Source: BOG-933 sp037132135
GTDB lineage: Bacteria > Pseudomonadota > Alphaproteobacteria > Azospirillales > Azospirillaceae
NCBI GenBank assembly: GCA_037132135.1
Contig: JBAXPR010000103.1
Location: 1 to 12,775, forward strand
Direction: 5' to 3'
DNA length: 12,775 bases
Below, piece by piece: positions 1-6,095 of the stretch. How positions within the stretch are numbered: position 1 is the stretch's first letter; each line of letters starts with the position of its first letter. Below the pieces are notes generated by a model. It searched no databases. It was not told the origin of the DNA and worked only from the letters and a program-made list of their open reading frames with translations. Both the position numbers and the translations under genes were made by a program.

Positions 1-52
1 CCTGGGAATGGTGGAATCAAAATCCACTGCCTTACCACTTGGCTACGCCCCA
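1..52 (-). tRNA. tRNA-Gln (anticodon TTG), 3' part cut by window edge
   Basis: Read on the minus strand, the sequence begins TGGGGCGTAGCC, the acceptor 5' strand and start of the D arm. A D loop with AAGTGGTAAGG follows. The anticodon arm has stem GTGGA/TCCAC around the loop TTTTGAT, giving anticodon TTG, which reads CAA (Gln). The variable region and first bases of the T stem (CCAGG) are present, then the window ends, so the T arm and acceptor 3' strand lie outside. About 52 of some 75 bases are visible. The start was set by the TGGGG acceptor strand typical of bacterial tRNA-Gln. Confidence 0.95.
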
Positions 53-69
53 ATCGGCTTGCGGCGGGC

Positions 70-98
70 ACCATAGGGCGGGCGGGGCCGAGTTTCAA
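70..98 (-). promoter_or_regulatory. sigma70-type promoter of the tRNA-Gln gene
   Basis: On the minus strand TTGAAA (93-98) is followed after exactly 17 bp by TATGGT (70-75). The -35 matches TTGACA at 5 of 6 positions and the -10 matches TATAAT at 4 of 6. The tRNA 5' end at position 52 lies 17 bases past the -10, which leaves a short leader as expected for a tRNA promoter. The call rests on sequence and placement only. Confidence 0.6.
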
Positions 99-171
99 GC
101 CTCTCCGGTTGACATCGCCGGGCCGGCTCGCGACAGTGGCCCGCTTCATGAGACCGTCCGGGGCGTCGAAG

Positions 172-351
172 ATGGATTTTACCGAACAGATGGCGGCCAA
201 GCTGCTGGCCCATGCCATCCGGCAACTGGGGCAGGCGGTCAACGAGACCCTGTGCGTGACCCCGGACAAGGGCATGGTCCGGGCGATGCTGAAGGACGTG
301 CGCGGCACCCTCGACGAATTCGAGGACGCCTATTTCGACGAGTCGGTGTAG
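172..351 (+). CDS. small hypothetical protein (59 aa), acidic C-terminus
   Basis: A 59-residue soluble protein, apparently largely helical, ending in an acidic stretch (DEFEDAYFDESV). There is no signal peptide, membrane span or cysteine cluster. I do not recognise a family. The ATG at 172 is preferred because the protein-like composition (DFTEQMAAKLLAHAIRQL) starts there; in-frame ATGs at 148 and 109 would add basic, low-complexity residues and reach towards the tRNA promoter. No strong Shine-Dalgarno precedes any of them. It stands alone on the plus strand, divergent from the tRNA and convergent with the membrane-protein gene ending at 373, with 21 bp between the stops. The compositional break with the upstream sequence suggests a real gene, but no function can be given. 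Confidence 0.55.
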   Translation: MDFTEQMAAKLLAHAIRQLGQAVNETLCVTPDKGMVRAMLKDVRGTLDEFEDAYFDESV

Positions 352-372
352 CCGGCCGCGTGACGGACGGCT

Positions 373-939
373 TCAGAGATAGTAGCGGCGCAGCTGGAAC
401 AGCACGTAAAGCCCGATCAGGGCGCCCAGAATCGGGCCGACGATGCCGCCGGTGAGCAGGCCGTAAACCAGATTGATGCCGTTGCCCAGCACCAGCAGCT
501 GCCAGCCGACCACCTTGCGGCCCTGAAGTCCGGGCAGGGCCATGATCAGGATCACGATCAGGAACAGCAGCATGGCCAGGGCCAGGGCCAGTTTCAGGCT
601 GCTGTCGGTGCCGGCCATGCTGGCGAAGGGCAGCATCGCCGCCCGCATGCCGAGGGCGATCAACTGGCCGGGCAGCACCAGCACCATCAGGCCCATCACC
701 AGCCAGTGGCCGAACTTGGCCATAAGATACCGGACTTTTCCGGGAATCTGGATCGGCGCCTTGCTGCCGAGCAAATCGTCAAGGAAGGGGCTCGGCCCGC
801 CCGCGGCCTTGGCCGCCGGGATGGCGCCCCGCCTCGCTGCCGCCGGGGGGCTGTCCGGTTGAGCTGCCACGGGCGCCACCTCCGGCGGTCCGGCTGCGGC
901 GGTCGTCCCCGGCTTTGGGGAACGAGGCTTGCTGGTCAT
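373..939 (-). CDS. multi-span membrane protein, translationally coupled to cytochrome b561
   Basis: A 188-aa protein of unknown function. Residues 1-60 are Pro/Ala-rich and basic and probably disordered. The rest contains about four hydrophobic segments, near residues 76-97, 113-135, 143-161 and 163-181, ending in LFQLRRYYL. The C-terminal half (GWQLLVLGNGINLVYGLL, then IVGPILGALIGLYVLF) resembles small uncharacterised membrane proteins of many bacteria; I know no function for them. The ATG at 937-939 overlaps the TGA of the upstream cytochrome gene as ATGA, so the two are almost certainly co-translated. That makes an accessory or assembly role for the b-type/diheme cytochrome the natural guess, but this is inference from position. 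No heme motif (CxxCH) is present. Confidence 0.8.
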   Translation of the reverse strand: MTSKPRSPKPGTTAAAGPPEVAPVAAQPDSPPAAARRGAIPAAKAAGGPSPFLDDLLGSKAPIQIPGKVRYLMAKFGHWLVMGLMVLVLPGQLIALGMRAAMLPFASMAGTDSSLKLALALAMLLFLIVILIMALPGLQGRKVVGWQLLVLGNGINLVYGLLTGGIVGPILGALIGLYVLFQLRRYYL

Positions 940-2102
940 GGCGTTCCCTTGGCGTCTGGCGGCGGTTTCAGGTTCAGGCGGTGTGAACGGTCGATGCGGC
1001 GGATGCTGAAGCGCCCGCTCTCGGCATCGGTATGGCAGGCGGTGCAGGCGCCGGCGCCGCCGGAAAAGCTCTTGAACACCGCGGCCGGAATGTGGCTGTG
1101 CTGACGCTTCCAGAACGGGGTCGCGGTGATGCGCAGCGGCTCGGCGGCATCGACGGTGCGCAGGCGGTTGGCCGGCAGGGTATCCCAGGTCTCGGCGCTG
1201 TGGCTGGTAAGCCAGCCGGCGATCGCGGCGGCCCGCTCGGGCGGCAGGCTGGCGTCCTCGCCGAAATGACCGGCCAGACCGGCGACCAGCCGGCTCCAGG
1301 AGTCCGCCGGCAGCAGACTCGGATGATAGGCCCAATGGCAGCCGCCGCACTCGGCGGTGTAGAGCGGGTTGGCGGGCAGGCGCGGCACCGCCGGCGGCTG
1401 GCGCAGGCTCCAGATCAGGCCGAGGCAGACCAGATAGACGATGCCCAGCAGCACCGCCCCCGCCATCATCGGCCGGGCCTTGCGGGGCTTGGCCCCAGCG
1501 GCGGCGGGTGCGCCGCCGGTGTCACGCTTGACGCCGCTGATCATCGCCCGGATCAGGTTCTCGCCGAGCAGCCGGCTTTCCAGCCAGACGCCAAGCACGT
1601 GAACTGCGATCAGCCCGATCAGCCCGTAGGCCAGCAGGCTGTGCAGATCCCCGGCCCGGGCGCCTGCGGCGTAGCTGAACAGGGTGGCGAGCGGACCCTC
1701 CTTGAAGACGCCGCCCAGCCGGATATAGCCGCTGGCGATCAGGGTGGCCAGGGCCGCCATCAGCGCCACGACCATGGCGCCGCCGGCCGGTGTATGGCCG
1801 AAATGGCGGGAGGGGCGCCGGCGCAACAGGGCGCCCAGGTGCTCGGCCACCCGCCGGGGAGGGCAGGGGAAGCTGGCAAAGCGGCTGTGTTCGGGGCCGA
1901 ACACGCCCCAGACCAGCCGGAACGCCAGCAGCGCCGCGATCAGGGCGCCAAGGACGACGTGGACGTTGAGCCAGTCGGCGGGAACGAGGAAGCCGGTGAG
2001 CAGCGCCAGCACCACCAGCGCCAGCTGCAACCAGTGATACAGCCGGGTCGGCAAATCCCAGACCGGACTCCCGCCCGGTTCTTCGTGATCTTTGATGGTC
2101 AT
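936..2102 (-). CDS. cytochrome b561 fused to C-terminal diheme cytochrome c
   Basis: A 388-aa integral membrane electron-transfer protein. The N-terminal part is a cytochrome b561/b6-type four-helix unit: it opens with the family signature VWDLPTRLYHW (residues 14-24) and has spans near 26-42, 47-69, 108-126 and 153-174. His23, His48, His154 and His168 are candidate b-heme ligands. A fifth hydrophobic segment (about 212-233) leads to a C-terminal domain with two CxxCH c-heme sites, C252-H256 and C353-H357. Its CGGCHWAYHPSLLP and HFGED pattern is typical of the dihaem cytochrome c (DHC) family. Electrons would pass between the quinone pool and periplasmic carriers; donor and acceptor are unknown. 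ATG at 2102 was chosen because it directly precedes the signature region; ATG at 2192 would overlap the dehydrogenase gene. No clear Shine-Dalgarno is seen. The 3' end overlaps the next gene by 4 bp. Confidence 0.9.
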   Translation of the reverse strand: MTIKDHEEPGGSPVWDLPTRLYHWLQLALVVLALLTGFLVPADWLNVHVVLGALIAALLAFRLVWGVFGPEHSRFASFPCPPRRVAEHLGALLRRRPSRHFGHTPAGGAMVVALMAALATLIASGYIRLGGVFKEGPLATLFSYAAGARAGDLHSLLAYGLIGLIAVHVLGVWLESRLLGENLIRAMISGVKRDTGGAPAAAGAKPRKARPMMAGAVLLGIVYLVCLGLIWSLRQPPAVPRLPANPLYTAECGGCHWAYHPSLLPADSWSRLVAGLAGHFGEDASLPPERAAAIAGWLTSHSAETWDTLPANRLRTVDAAEPLRITATPFWKRQHSHIPAAVFKSFSGGAGACTACHTDAESGRFSIRRIDRSHRLNLKPPPDAKGTP

Positions 2103-2157
2103 CGGCGGCTGCGGCTTGAGCGGGGTCCTCGAGAGATCCGGATGGGTCGCCGCGATC

Positions 2158-2898
2158 CTAGCACGTCCCGCCCGACGCATGCACGGTTTCACCGTGGCGG
2201 CCGCAGGCGGTCTCGGCCAGATCGACGAAGGCGCCGGCGACTTCGTCGGGCCGGCGCAGCGTCTGCTGATCCTCGCCGGGAAAGGCCTTGGCGCGCAGCG
2301 CGGTGCCGACCACGCCGGGATCGATCAGGTTGACGCGCAATTCCGGCCGGGTGATTTCGGCGGCATAGGCGCGGACCATGGTTTCGAGCGCGACCTTGCT
2401 CGCGGCGTAAAGGCCCCAGAAGGGCACGCTCTCGCCCTTCAGGCCGTCGGTGACGAAGATCGCCCGCCCGGCGCCGGAGAGGCGCAACACCGGATCGAGG
2501 GTCCGGATCAGCCGGTAGTTGGCGAAGACGTTGACCGTCATTACCCGCTGCAGAATCTTGGGGTCGGAATAGGCCACCGGTGCCAGTGAGCCGAGGGTGC
2601 CGGCATTGCCGACCAGAATGTCGAGCCGGCCGAAGCGCTGGTAGAGCGCCGGTCCCAGCCGGTCGATCTCGTCGAGGTTCATCAGGTCGAGGGGAATCAG
2701 GGTCGCCGCCGGGCCGCCCGCAGCCCGGATCGCGTCATCGACCTCTTCGAGGCCGCCGACGGTGCGGGCGGTGAGCACGATTTCGGCACCCTCGGCGGCG
2801 AAGCGCCGGGCCACGGCGGCACCGATGCCGCGTGAGGCCCCGGTGATCAGGGCGACCCGCCCGGCGAGGCGGCCGGCGGCGGCTGGAGAAGAGGTCAT
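2158..2898 (-). CDS. short-chain dehydrogenase/reductase (SDR) with Asp in place of the catalytic Ser
   Basis: A 246-aa classical-type SDR. It has the nucleotide-binding TGASRGIG at residues 19-26, NAG at 98-100, the structural and catalytic Asn (N123), and YAASK with Tyr164 and Lys168. The catalytic Ser normally lies 13 residues before the Tyr; here that position is Asp151, in VTDG, where relatives I recall read VTSG. The codon is GAC. So this is either an altered SDR or one that uses another residue; the fold and cofactor site look intact. The substrate cannot be told. ATG at 2898 lies 20 bp after the purF stop, suggesting co-transcription. An earlier in-frame ATG at 2937 would overlap purF and add residues before the Rossmann fold. 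The cytochrome gene starts 55 bp downstream. Confidence 0.9.
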   Translation of the reverse strand: MTSSPAAAGRLAGRVALITGASRGIGAAVARRFAAEGAEIVLTARTVGGLEEVDDAIRAAGGPAATLIPLDLMNLDEIDRLGPALYQRFGRLDILVGNAGTLGSLAPVAYSDPKILQRVMTVNVFANYRLIRTLDPVLRLSGAGRAIFVTDGLKGESVPFWGLYAASKVALETMVRAYAAEITRPELRVNLIDPGVVGTALRAKAFPGEDQQTLRRPDEVAGAFVDLAETACGRHGETVHASGGTC

Positions 2899-2918
2899 GG
2901 CATCCGGTCCGAAAGAGG

Positions 2919-4379
2919 TCAAGCCCGCGCCGCCCACAGGGGGAGTTCGCCGCTGGCGGAGAGGGAATCGCGGTCAGTGAGCGCGATCGGGTAGTCGCCG
3001 GTGAAGCAGGCGTCGCAGAACTGCGGCGCCCGGTGGTCGCGGCCTTCGGCAAGGCCGGTGGCGCGGTAGAGGCCGTCGATCGAGACGAAGGCCAGGCTGT
3101 CGGCGCTGATGTAGGTGGCCATCTCGTCGATGGTCATGGCGTGGGCCAGCAGTTTGCTTTCTTCCGGGGTATCGATGCCGTAAAAGCAGGAATGGGCGGT
3201 CGGCGGGCTCGAAATCCGCATATGAACTTCGGTGGCGCCGGCGTTGCGCATCATCTCGACGATTTTCTTCGAGGTGGTGCCGCGCACGATCGAATCATCG
3301 ATCAGCACCACCCGCTTACCCTGGAGAATACTGCGGTTGGCGTTGTGCTTGCGCTTGACCCCGACATCGCGGATCGCCTGACTGGGCTCGATGAAGGTGC
3401 GGCCGACATAGTGATTGCGGATGATGCCAAGCTCGAAGGGCAGGCCGCTCTCGGCGGCATAGCCGATCGCCGCCGGCACGCCGCTGTCGGGCACCGGCAC
3501 CACCAGATCGGCATCGACGCCGGTTTCGCGCGCCAACTCGCGGCCGATGCGCTGGCGGATGGTGTAGACCGAGCGGCCGTCCATCACGCTGTCGGGGCGG
3601 GCGAAGTAGATATATTCAAAAATGCAAAAGCGCGACGGCGCCGGCTGGAACGGCCGCACGCTATGGACCCCCGCGCTGTCGATCACGAGAAGTTCGCCGG
3701 GTTCGACGTCGCGTACCAGTTCGGCGCCGATGATGTCGAGGGCGCAGGTCTCGGAGGCGAATACGTGGGCGCCGCCCTCCATCCGGCCCAGCACCAGCGG
3801 CCGCACGCCCAGGGCATCGCGGACGCCGATCATGGCGCCGCCGGCCATCGCCACCAGCGAAAAGGCGCCCTCGATCTGACGCAGCGCCTCGACCATGCGG
3901 TCGATCACCGAGCCGCCGCGGGCGGTGGCCATCAGGTGGACGATGACCTCGGTGTCGGTGGTGGACTGAAAGAGGCAGCCGCGCCGCACCAGCTGCCGGC
4001 GCAACTGCATGGCGTTGGTCAGGTTGCCGTTGTGGGCGATGGAAAAGCCGCCACACTCCAGCTCGACGAACAGCGGCTGGACGTTGCGCATCACGGTGAC
4101 GCCGCTGGTGGCGTAGCGGACATGGCCGATCGCGGTGTCGCCGCGCAGCCGCCGCATCTCCTCGCGATTGTTGAAGGTGCGCGCGACGTGGCCGAGGCCG
4201 CGGTGAGTGTGGAACTGCTCGCCGTCATAGGCGACGATGCCCGCCGCCTCCTGGCCCCGGTGCTGGAGGGCATGGAGTCCGAGCGCGGTCAGCTTGGCCG
4301 CTTCGGGATGGCCGAAGACGCCGAAGACGCCGCATTCCTCGTGCAGGGTGTCGGCGTCGAAGGGGTCGGTGGTCAACAT
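2919..4379 (-). CDS. purF: amidophosphoribosyltransferase (glutamine PRPP amidotransferase)
   Basis: The first committed step of purine synthesis: PRPP plus glutamine gives phosphoribosylamine. The 486-aa protein begins with a short propeptide ending HEE before Cys16, the nucleophile exposed by self-cleavage in this family (CGVFGVFG follows). The glutaminase domain carries the HRGQE, GHVRYATSG and HNGNL blocks. The phosphoribosyltransferase domain has the PRPP loop VLIDDSIVRGTT (about 358-369). Cys252, Cys398, Cys455 and Cys458 match the four ligands of the 4Fe-4S cluster in Bacillus-type, oxygen-sensitive PurF enzymes, so the protein should be of that class. ATG at 4379 is supported by AAGGA nine bases upstream; more distal ATGs at 4445 and 4433 lack support. 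cvpA lies 97 bp upstream, as is common in proteobacteria, and the SDR gene follows after 20 bp. Confidence 0.98.
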   Translation of the reverse strand: MLTTDPFDADTLHEECGVFGVFGHPEAAKLTALGLHALQHRGQEAAGIVAYDGEQFHTHRGLGHVARTFNNREEMRRLRGDTAIGHVRYATSGVTVMRNVQPLFVELECGGFSIAHNGNLTNAMQLRRQLVRRGCLFQSTTDTEVIVHLMATARGGSVIDRMVEALRQIEGAFSLVAMAGGAMIGVRDALGVRPLVLGRMEGGAHVFASETCALDIIGAELVRDVEPGELLVIDSAGVHSVRPFQPAPSRFCIFEYIYFARPDSVMDGRSVYTIRQRIGRELARETGVDADLVVPVPDSGVPAAIGYAAESGLPFELGIIRNHYVGRTFIEPSQAIRDVGVKRKHNANRSILQGKRVVLIDDSIVRGTTSKKIVEMMRNAGATEVHMRISSPPTAHSCFYGIDTPEESKLLAHAMTIDEMATYISADSLAFVSIDGLYRATGLAEGRDHRAPQFCDACFTGDYPIALTDRDSLSASGELPLWAARA

Positions 4380-4397
4380 GGGGCATGTCCTTGGCGG

Positions 4398-4411
4398 CGG
4401 GCGCGCGCCCG
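4398..4411. repeat. 14-bp perfect palindrome in the cvpA-purF gap
   Basis: CGGGCGCGCGCCCG reads the same on both strands and lies 18 bp before the purF start, just upstream of its Shine-Dalgarno. It could form a hairpin in the purF leader. No T-run follows on the minus strand, so it is not a simple intrinsic terminator. In 70% GC DNA such palindromes also arise by chance. Confidence 0.4.
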
Positions 4412-4455
4412 GCTCATCGCGCGCACTACTCATATAGCTCATCATGCGGGCTCAT
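4412..4455. repeat. four RCTCAT repeats upstream of purF
   Basis: The plus strand shows GCTCAT at 4412-4417, ACTCAT at 4428-4433, GCTCAT at 4437-4442 and GCTCAT at 4450-4455 (ATGAGC/T on the coding strand). The spacing is irregular (16, 9, 13). They overlap the candidate purF promoter. An operator cluster is possible, but no known regulator motif is recognised. Confidence 0.3.
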
Positions 4456-4460
4456 AGCAA
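4431..4460 (-). promoter_or_regulatory. weak candidate sigma70 promoter for purF
   Basis: On the minus strand TTGCTA (4455-4460) and TATATG (4431-4436) are 18 bp apart, in the most AT-rich part of the cvpA-purF gap. Each box keeps the most conserved bases (TTG; TATA). It could give purF its own transcription start in addition to read-through from cvpA. Evidence is pattern only. Confidence 0.3.
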
Positions 4461-4476
4461 AATGGGGCCGCAGCTG

Positions 4477-5142
4477 TCAGTTGGCATTACGGATCAGGCG
4501 GTCGAGTTCCCCCCGGTCCTGCTTTTTGTAGGCGCCCTCGGCGGGCGGCTGAGCGGGCTGGGGCGTCTCGGGCTTCGGGGTGGTCAGCCGGCGCAGCGCC
4601 TCGGCATCCTGCATGGTCTGGCGGGCCTTGGCCGCCAGGGCGTCGGCCTGGGTGGCGGCGTCGCTCCGGACCTGGGCCGGGACCAGCGCCTGCAGCCAGG
4701 CGGCCCCGGTTTCGGCGAAGGGGCGGGTCTTGGAGTCGCGCAGCCATTGCGGCTGGTCGGGTCCGGGCACCAGCCAAGCCACCAGCATCCAGGCCAGACA
4801 GACCAGCAGCGCGCCCCGCGCAACCCCGAACAGGAGTCCGAGCGAGCGGTCGACCGCACTCAGCGCCGAGTCCCGGACGCCCTTGGAAATTTCGTGGGCG
4901 ATCACCGAGAGCACCACCAGCGACAGCACGAAAACGCCGACGATGGCCATGCCGTCGGCCAGCACCGCCGGCTCGACGTGGGCGCGCATGTAGGGCTGTA
5001 GCCGCGGAAAGGCGTAGAGGGTCGCCAGCGCCGCCCCGACCCAGCCGCCCACCGACAGCACCTCGCTGACCAGACCGCGCATCAAGGCCAGGATCGCCGA
5101 GAACGCGATTACACCGACGACACCGATGTCGACTAGGTTCAC
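4477..5142 (-). CDS. cvpA: CvpA family membrane protein
   Basis: A 221-aa inner-membrane protein of the CvpA family (named for colicin V production in E. coli). It has four hydrophobic segments, near residues 4-22, 27-46, 62-83 and 102-124, and the family stretch DRSLGLLFGVARG (98-110) before the last span. The C-terminal tail of about 95 residues is cytosolic-looking, with a Pro-rich segment (KPETPQPAQPPAEG), longer than in E. coli CvpA (162 aa). The start is GTG at 5142, backed by GGGAG seven bases upstream. That Shine-Dalgarno directly follows the TGA of the preceding insert gene (12 bp between genes). purF follows, the usual partner. Biochemical function is uncertain; links to envelope homeostasis are reported in enterobacteria. 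Confidence 0.92.
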   Translation of the reverse strand: MNLVDIGVVGVIAFSAILALMRGLVSEVLSVGGWVGAALATLYAFPRLQPYMRAHVEPAVLADGMAIVGVFVLSLVVLSVIAHEISKGVRDSALSAVDRSLGLLFGVARGALLVCLAWMLVAWLVPGPDQPQWLRDSKTRPFAETGAAWLQALVPAQVRSDAATQADALAAKARQTMQDAEALRRLTTPKPETPQPAQPPAEGAYKKQDRGELDRLIRNAN

Positions 5143-5154
5143 GGATACTCTCCC

Positions 5155-5520
5155 TCAGGCGGCCAGAATGGCGTCGATTTTTTGTTCAACCCGGCATGTT
5201 CTCAACTTGATCGTATCAATCAACTCGCGCACGCCGGCGATGTTTTCGGCTTCCCAGTCGGGAGCGCCATTATCGCCAACAAACTGGAGGACGACAGGAT
5301 AGTCCCAGCAGTAGTTGACGTCATCGATGAAGCATTTTACGCGTTTCTCGAAGACCCTGAGCTTGATTTCGTTGTATTCTGTCTCAAAGACCTGAGTGAT
5401 TATGCTATCCGTCCCGCGGATCATATCGCTGGGCGGCGGCATCGCAGTCCACCGAACTTTGCCGTCCAAGGTCTCAAAGTCGAGCGTGGTGGCAAGTCGA
5501 GCAAGCTTGACACGGCTCAT
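5155..5520 (-). CDS. hypothetical 121-aa protein, second gene of low-GC insert
   Basis: I do not recognise this protein. It is soluble, with no signal peptide or membrane span. The N-terminal two thirds look beta-rich, with alternating segments such as KVRWTAMP, EIKLRVFEKRVKCFIDD and YPVVLQFVGD. The C-terminal part (about 85-121) looks helical, with VRELIDTIKLRTCRVEQKIDAIL. There are three cysteines but no metal-binding pattern. A strong GAGGAG lies six to seven bases before the ATG, and the ATG overlaps the TGA of the upstream membrane-protein gene (ATGA), so the two are made together. Base composition is about 45% GC in a counted line, far below cvpA next door (75%). This indicates transfer. 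Its stop is 12 bp from the cvpA GTG, so the insert does not break the operon. Confidence 0.75.
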   Translation of the reverse strand: MSRVKLARLATTLDFETLDGKVRWTAMPPPSDMIRGTDSIITQVFETEYNEIKLRVFEKRVKCFIDDVNYCWDYPVVLQFVGDNGAPDWEAENIAGVRELIDTIKLRTCRVEQKIDAILAA

Positions 5521-5984
5521 ATTGTTCTCCTCAGCGTTTCCGGCCTTAGGCAGCGATCGGAAAGGTACACCTTTAGTTTATTGAGGTGCTGATACAAGTT
5601 GCGCAACATATTTCGTTCGCTACCCTGCTCGTGTTCGGAGCAAGTGCTTCGAATGTTTTCCAGGCAACGCAAGGCATTCTCGTTGTCGCTTTCGCTCTCA
5701 CTAAGCTTTTGAACCAAGGCGTTTACGGTGCCGAGCATTCCGGATACGACGAGTGGGTTCGAGGATGAATCCTGAATTAGAGTGTGGATCGTCCCGCAAA
5801 CAGACTCGATATCCTCGATTCGTTTGGGCCGACGCATCTCAGCTTCAGCCTTGCGCACCGCCCTTTCGATCGTGCCGGTGCGACGCAGAACCCAGATGGA
5901 AAGACCGAGGCCGATCAAGGAGATCGCCAACCCAACAACCGACGCCCATTCGCTCCATATGGTCAGGTCGAACCAGGGTACCAT
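5517..5984 (-). CDS. hypothetical 155-aa single-span membrane protein, first gene of low-GC insert
   Basis: An unrecognised protein with one N-terminal membrane helix (about residues 13-33, VVGLAISLIGLGLSIWVL) followed at once by RR. This predicts the remaining 120 residues to be cytosolic. That part is charged and helical: an amphipathic linker (RAVRKAEAEMRR), a middle helix region, a Ser/Glu/Asn-rich stretch (LSESESDNEN), and a final helical segment NMLRNLYQHLNKLKVYL. No enzyme motif is seen. ATG at 5984 is the only in-frame start that keeps the membrane helix; there is no upstream in-frame start before a stop, and no good Shine-Dalgarno. The gene is about 50% GC in a counted line and overlaps the next gene by 4 bp. 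A membrane tether or sensor for the downstream small protein is a guess from layout only. Confidence 0.7.
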   Translation of the reverse strand: MVPWFDLTIWSEWASVVGLAISLIGLGLSIWVLRRTGTIERAVRKAEAEMRRPKRIEDIESVCGTIHTLIQDSSSNPLVVSGMLGTVNALVQKLSESESDNENALRCLENIRSTCSEHEQGSERNMLRNLYQHLNKLKVYLSDRCLRPETLRRTI

Positions 5985-6042
5985 AAACGGCGGTCTCGCG
6001 GCAGCGTGTTGATCGTCCCGTGCACCCCGCCTTTACGGCATC

Positions 6043-6056
6043 GCGGCGCGCGCCGC
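6043..6056. repeat. 14-bp palindrome downstream of radA
   Basis: GCGGCGCGCGCCGC is a perfect palindrome in the 111-bp gap between the radA stop (6096) and the first insert gene (start 5984). It could fold in the radA transcript, but no T-run follows on the minus strand, so it is at most a weak or Rho-assisted stop. The remainder of the gap shows no clear promoter. Confidence 0.35.
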
Positions 6057-6095
6057 AAGCCCGTCGTGTCCGCCCTTATCCCCGCCCGCGGCTCG

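Larger units (their letters stand above)
5155..5990. other. low-GC two-gene insert between radA and cvpA
   Basis: Two counted 60-base lines in this stretch give 45% and 50% GC, against 75% for a line within cvpA. Codon use changes with it (many A/T-ending codons). The edges match gene edges: the left end abuts the cvpA ribosome binding site, and the right end lies just before the GC-rich radA 3' spacer. I found no direct or inverted repeats at the borders, no integrase, transposase or tRNA, so the mode of entry is unknown. Confidence 0.7.

Noticed and set aside
1..52. tRNA-Gln as attachment site of a mobile element
   Set aside because: Only the 5' part is visible, no integrase or repeated tRNA end is found in the window, and the DNA next to it is GC-rich like the core genome.
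1032..2333. Long plus-strand open frame of 433 codons opposite the cytochrome gene
   Set aside because: It is a GC-rich antisense frame full of Gly, Gln, Ala and Arg with no motif; the opposite strand has clear b561 and CxxCH signatures.
3033..4457. Long plus-strand open frame of 474 codons opposite purF
   Set aside because: The minus strand encodes full-length PurF with all catalytic and cluster residues; the plus frame has His/Gly/Ala-rich composition typical of an antisense shadow.
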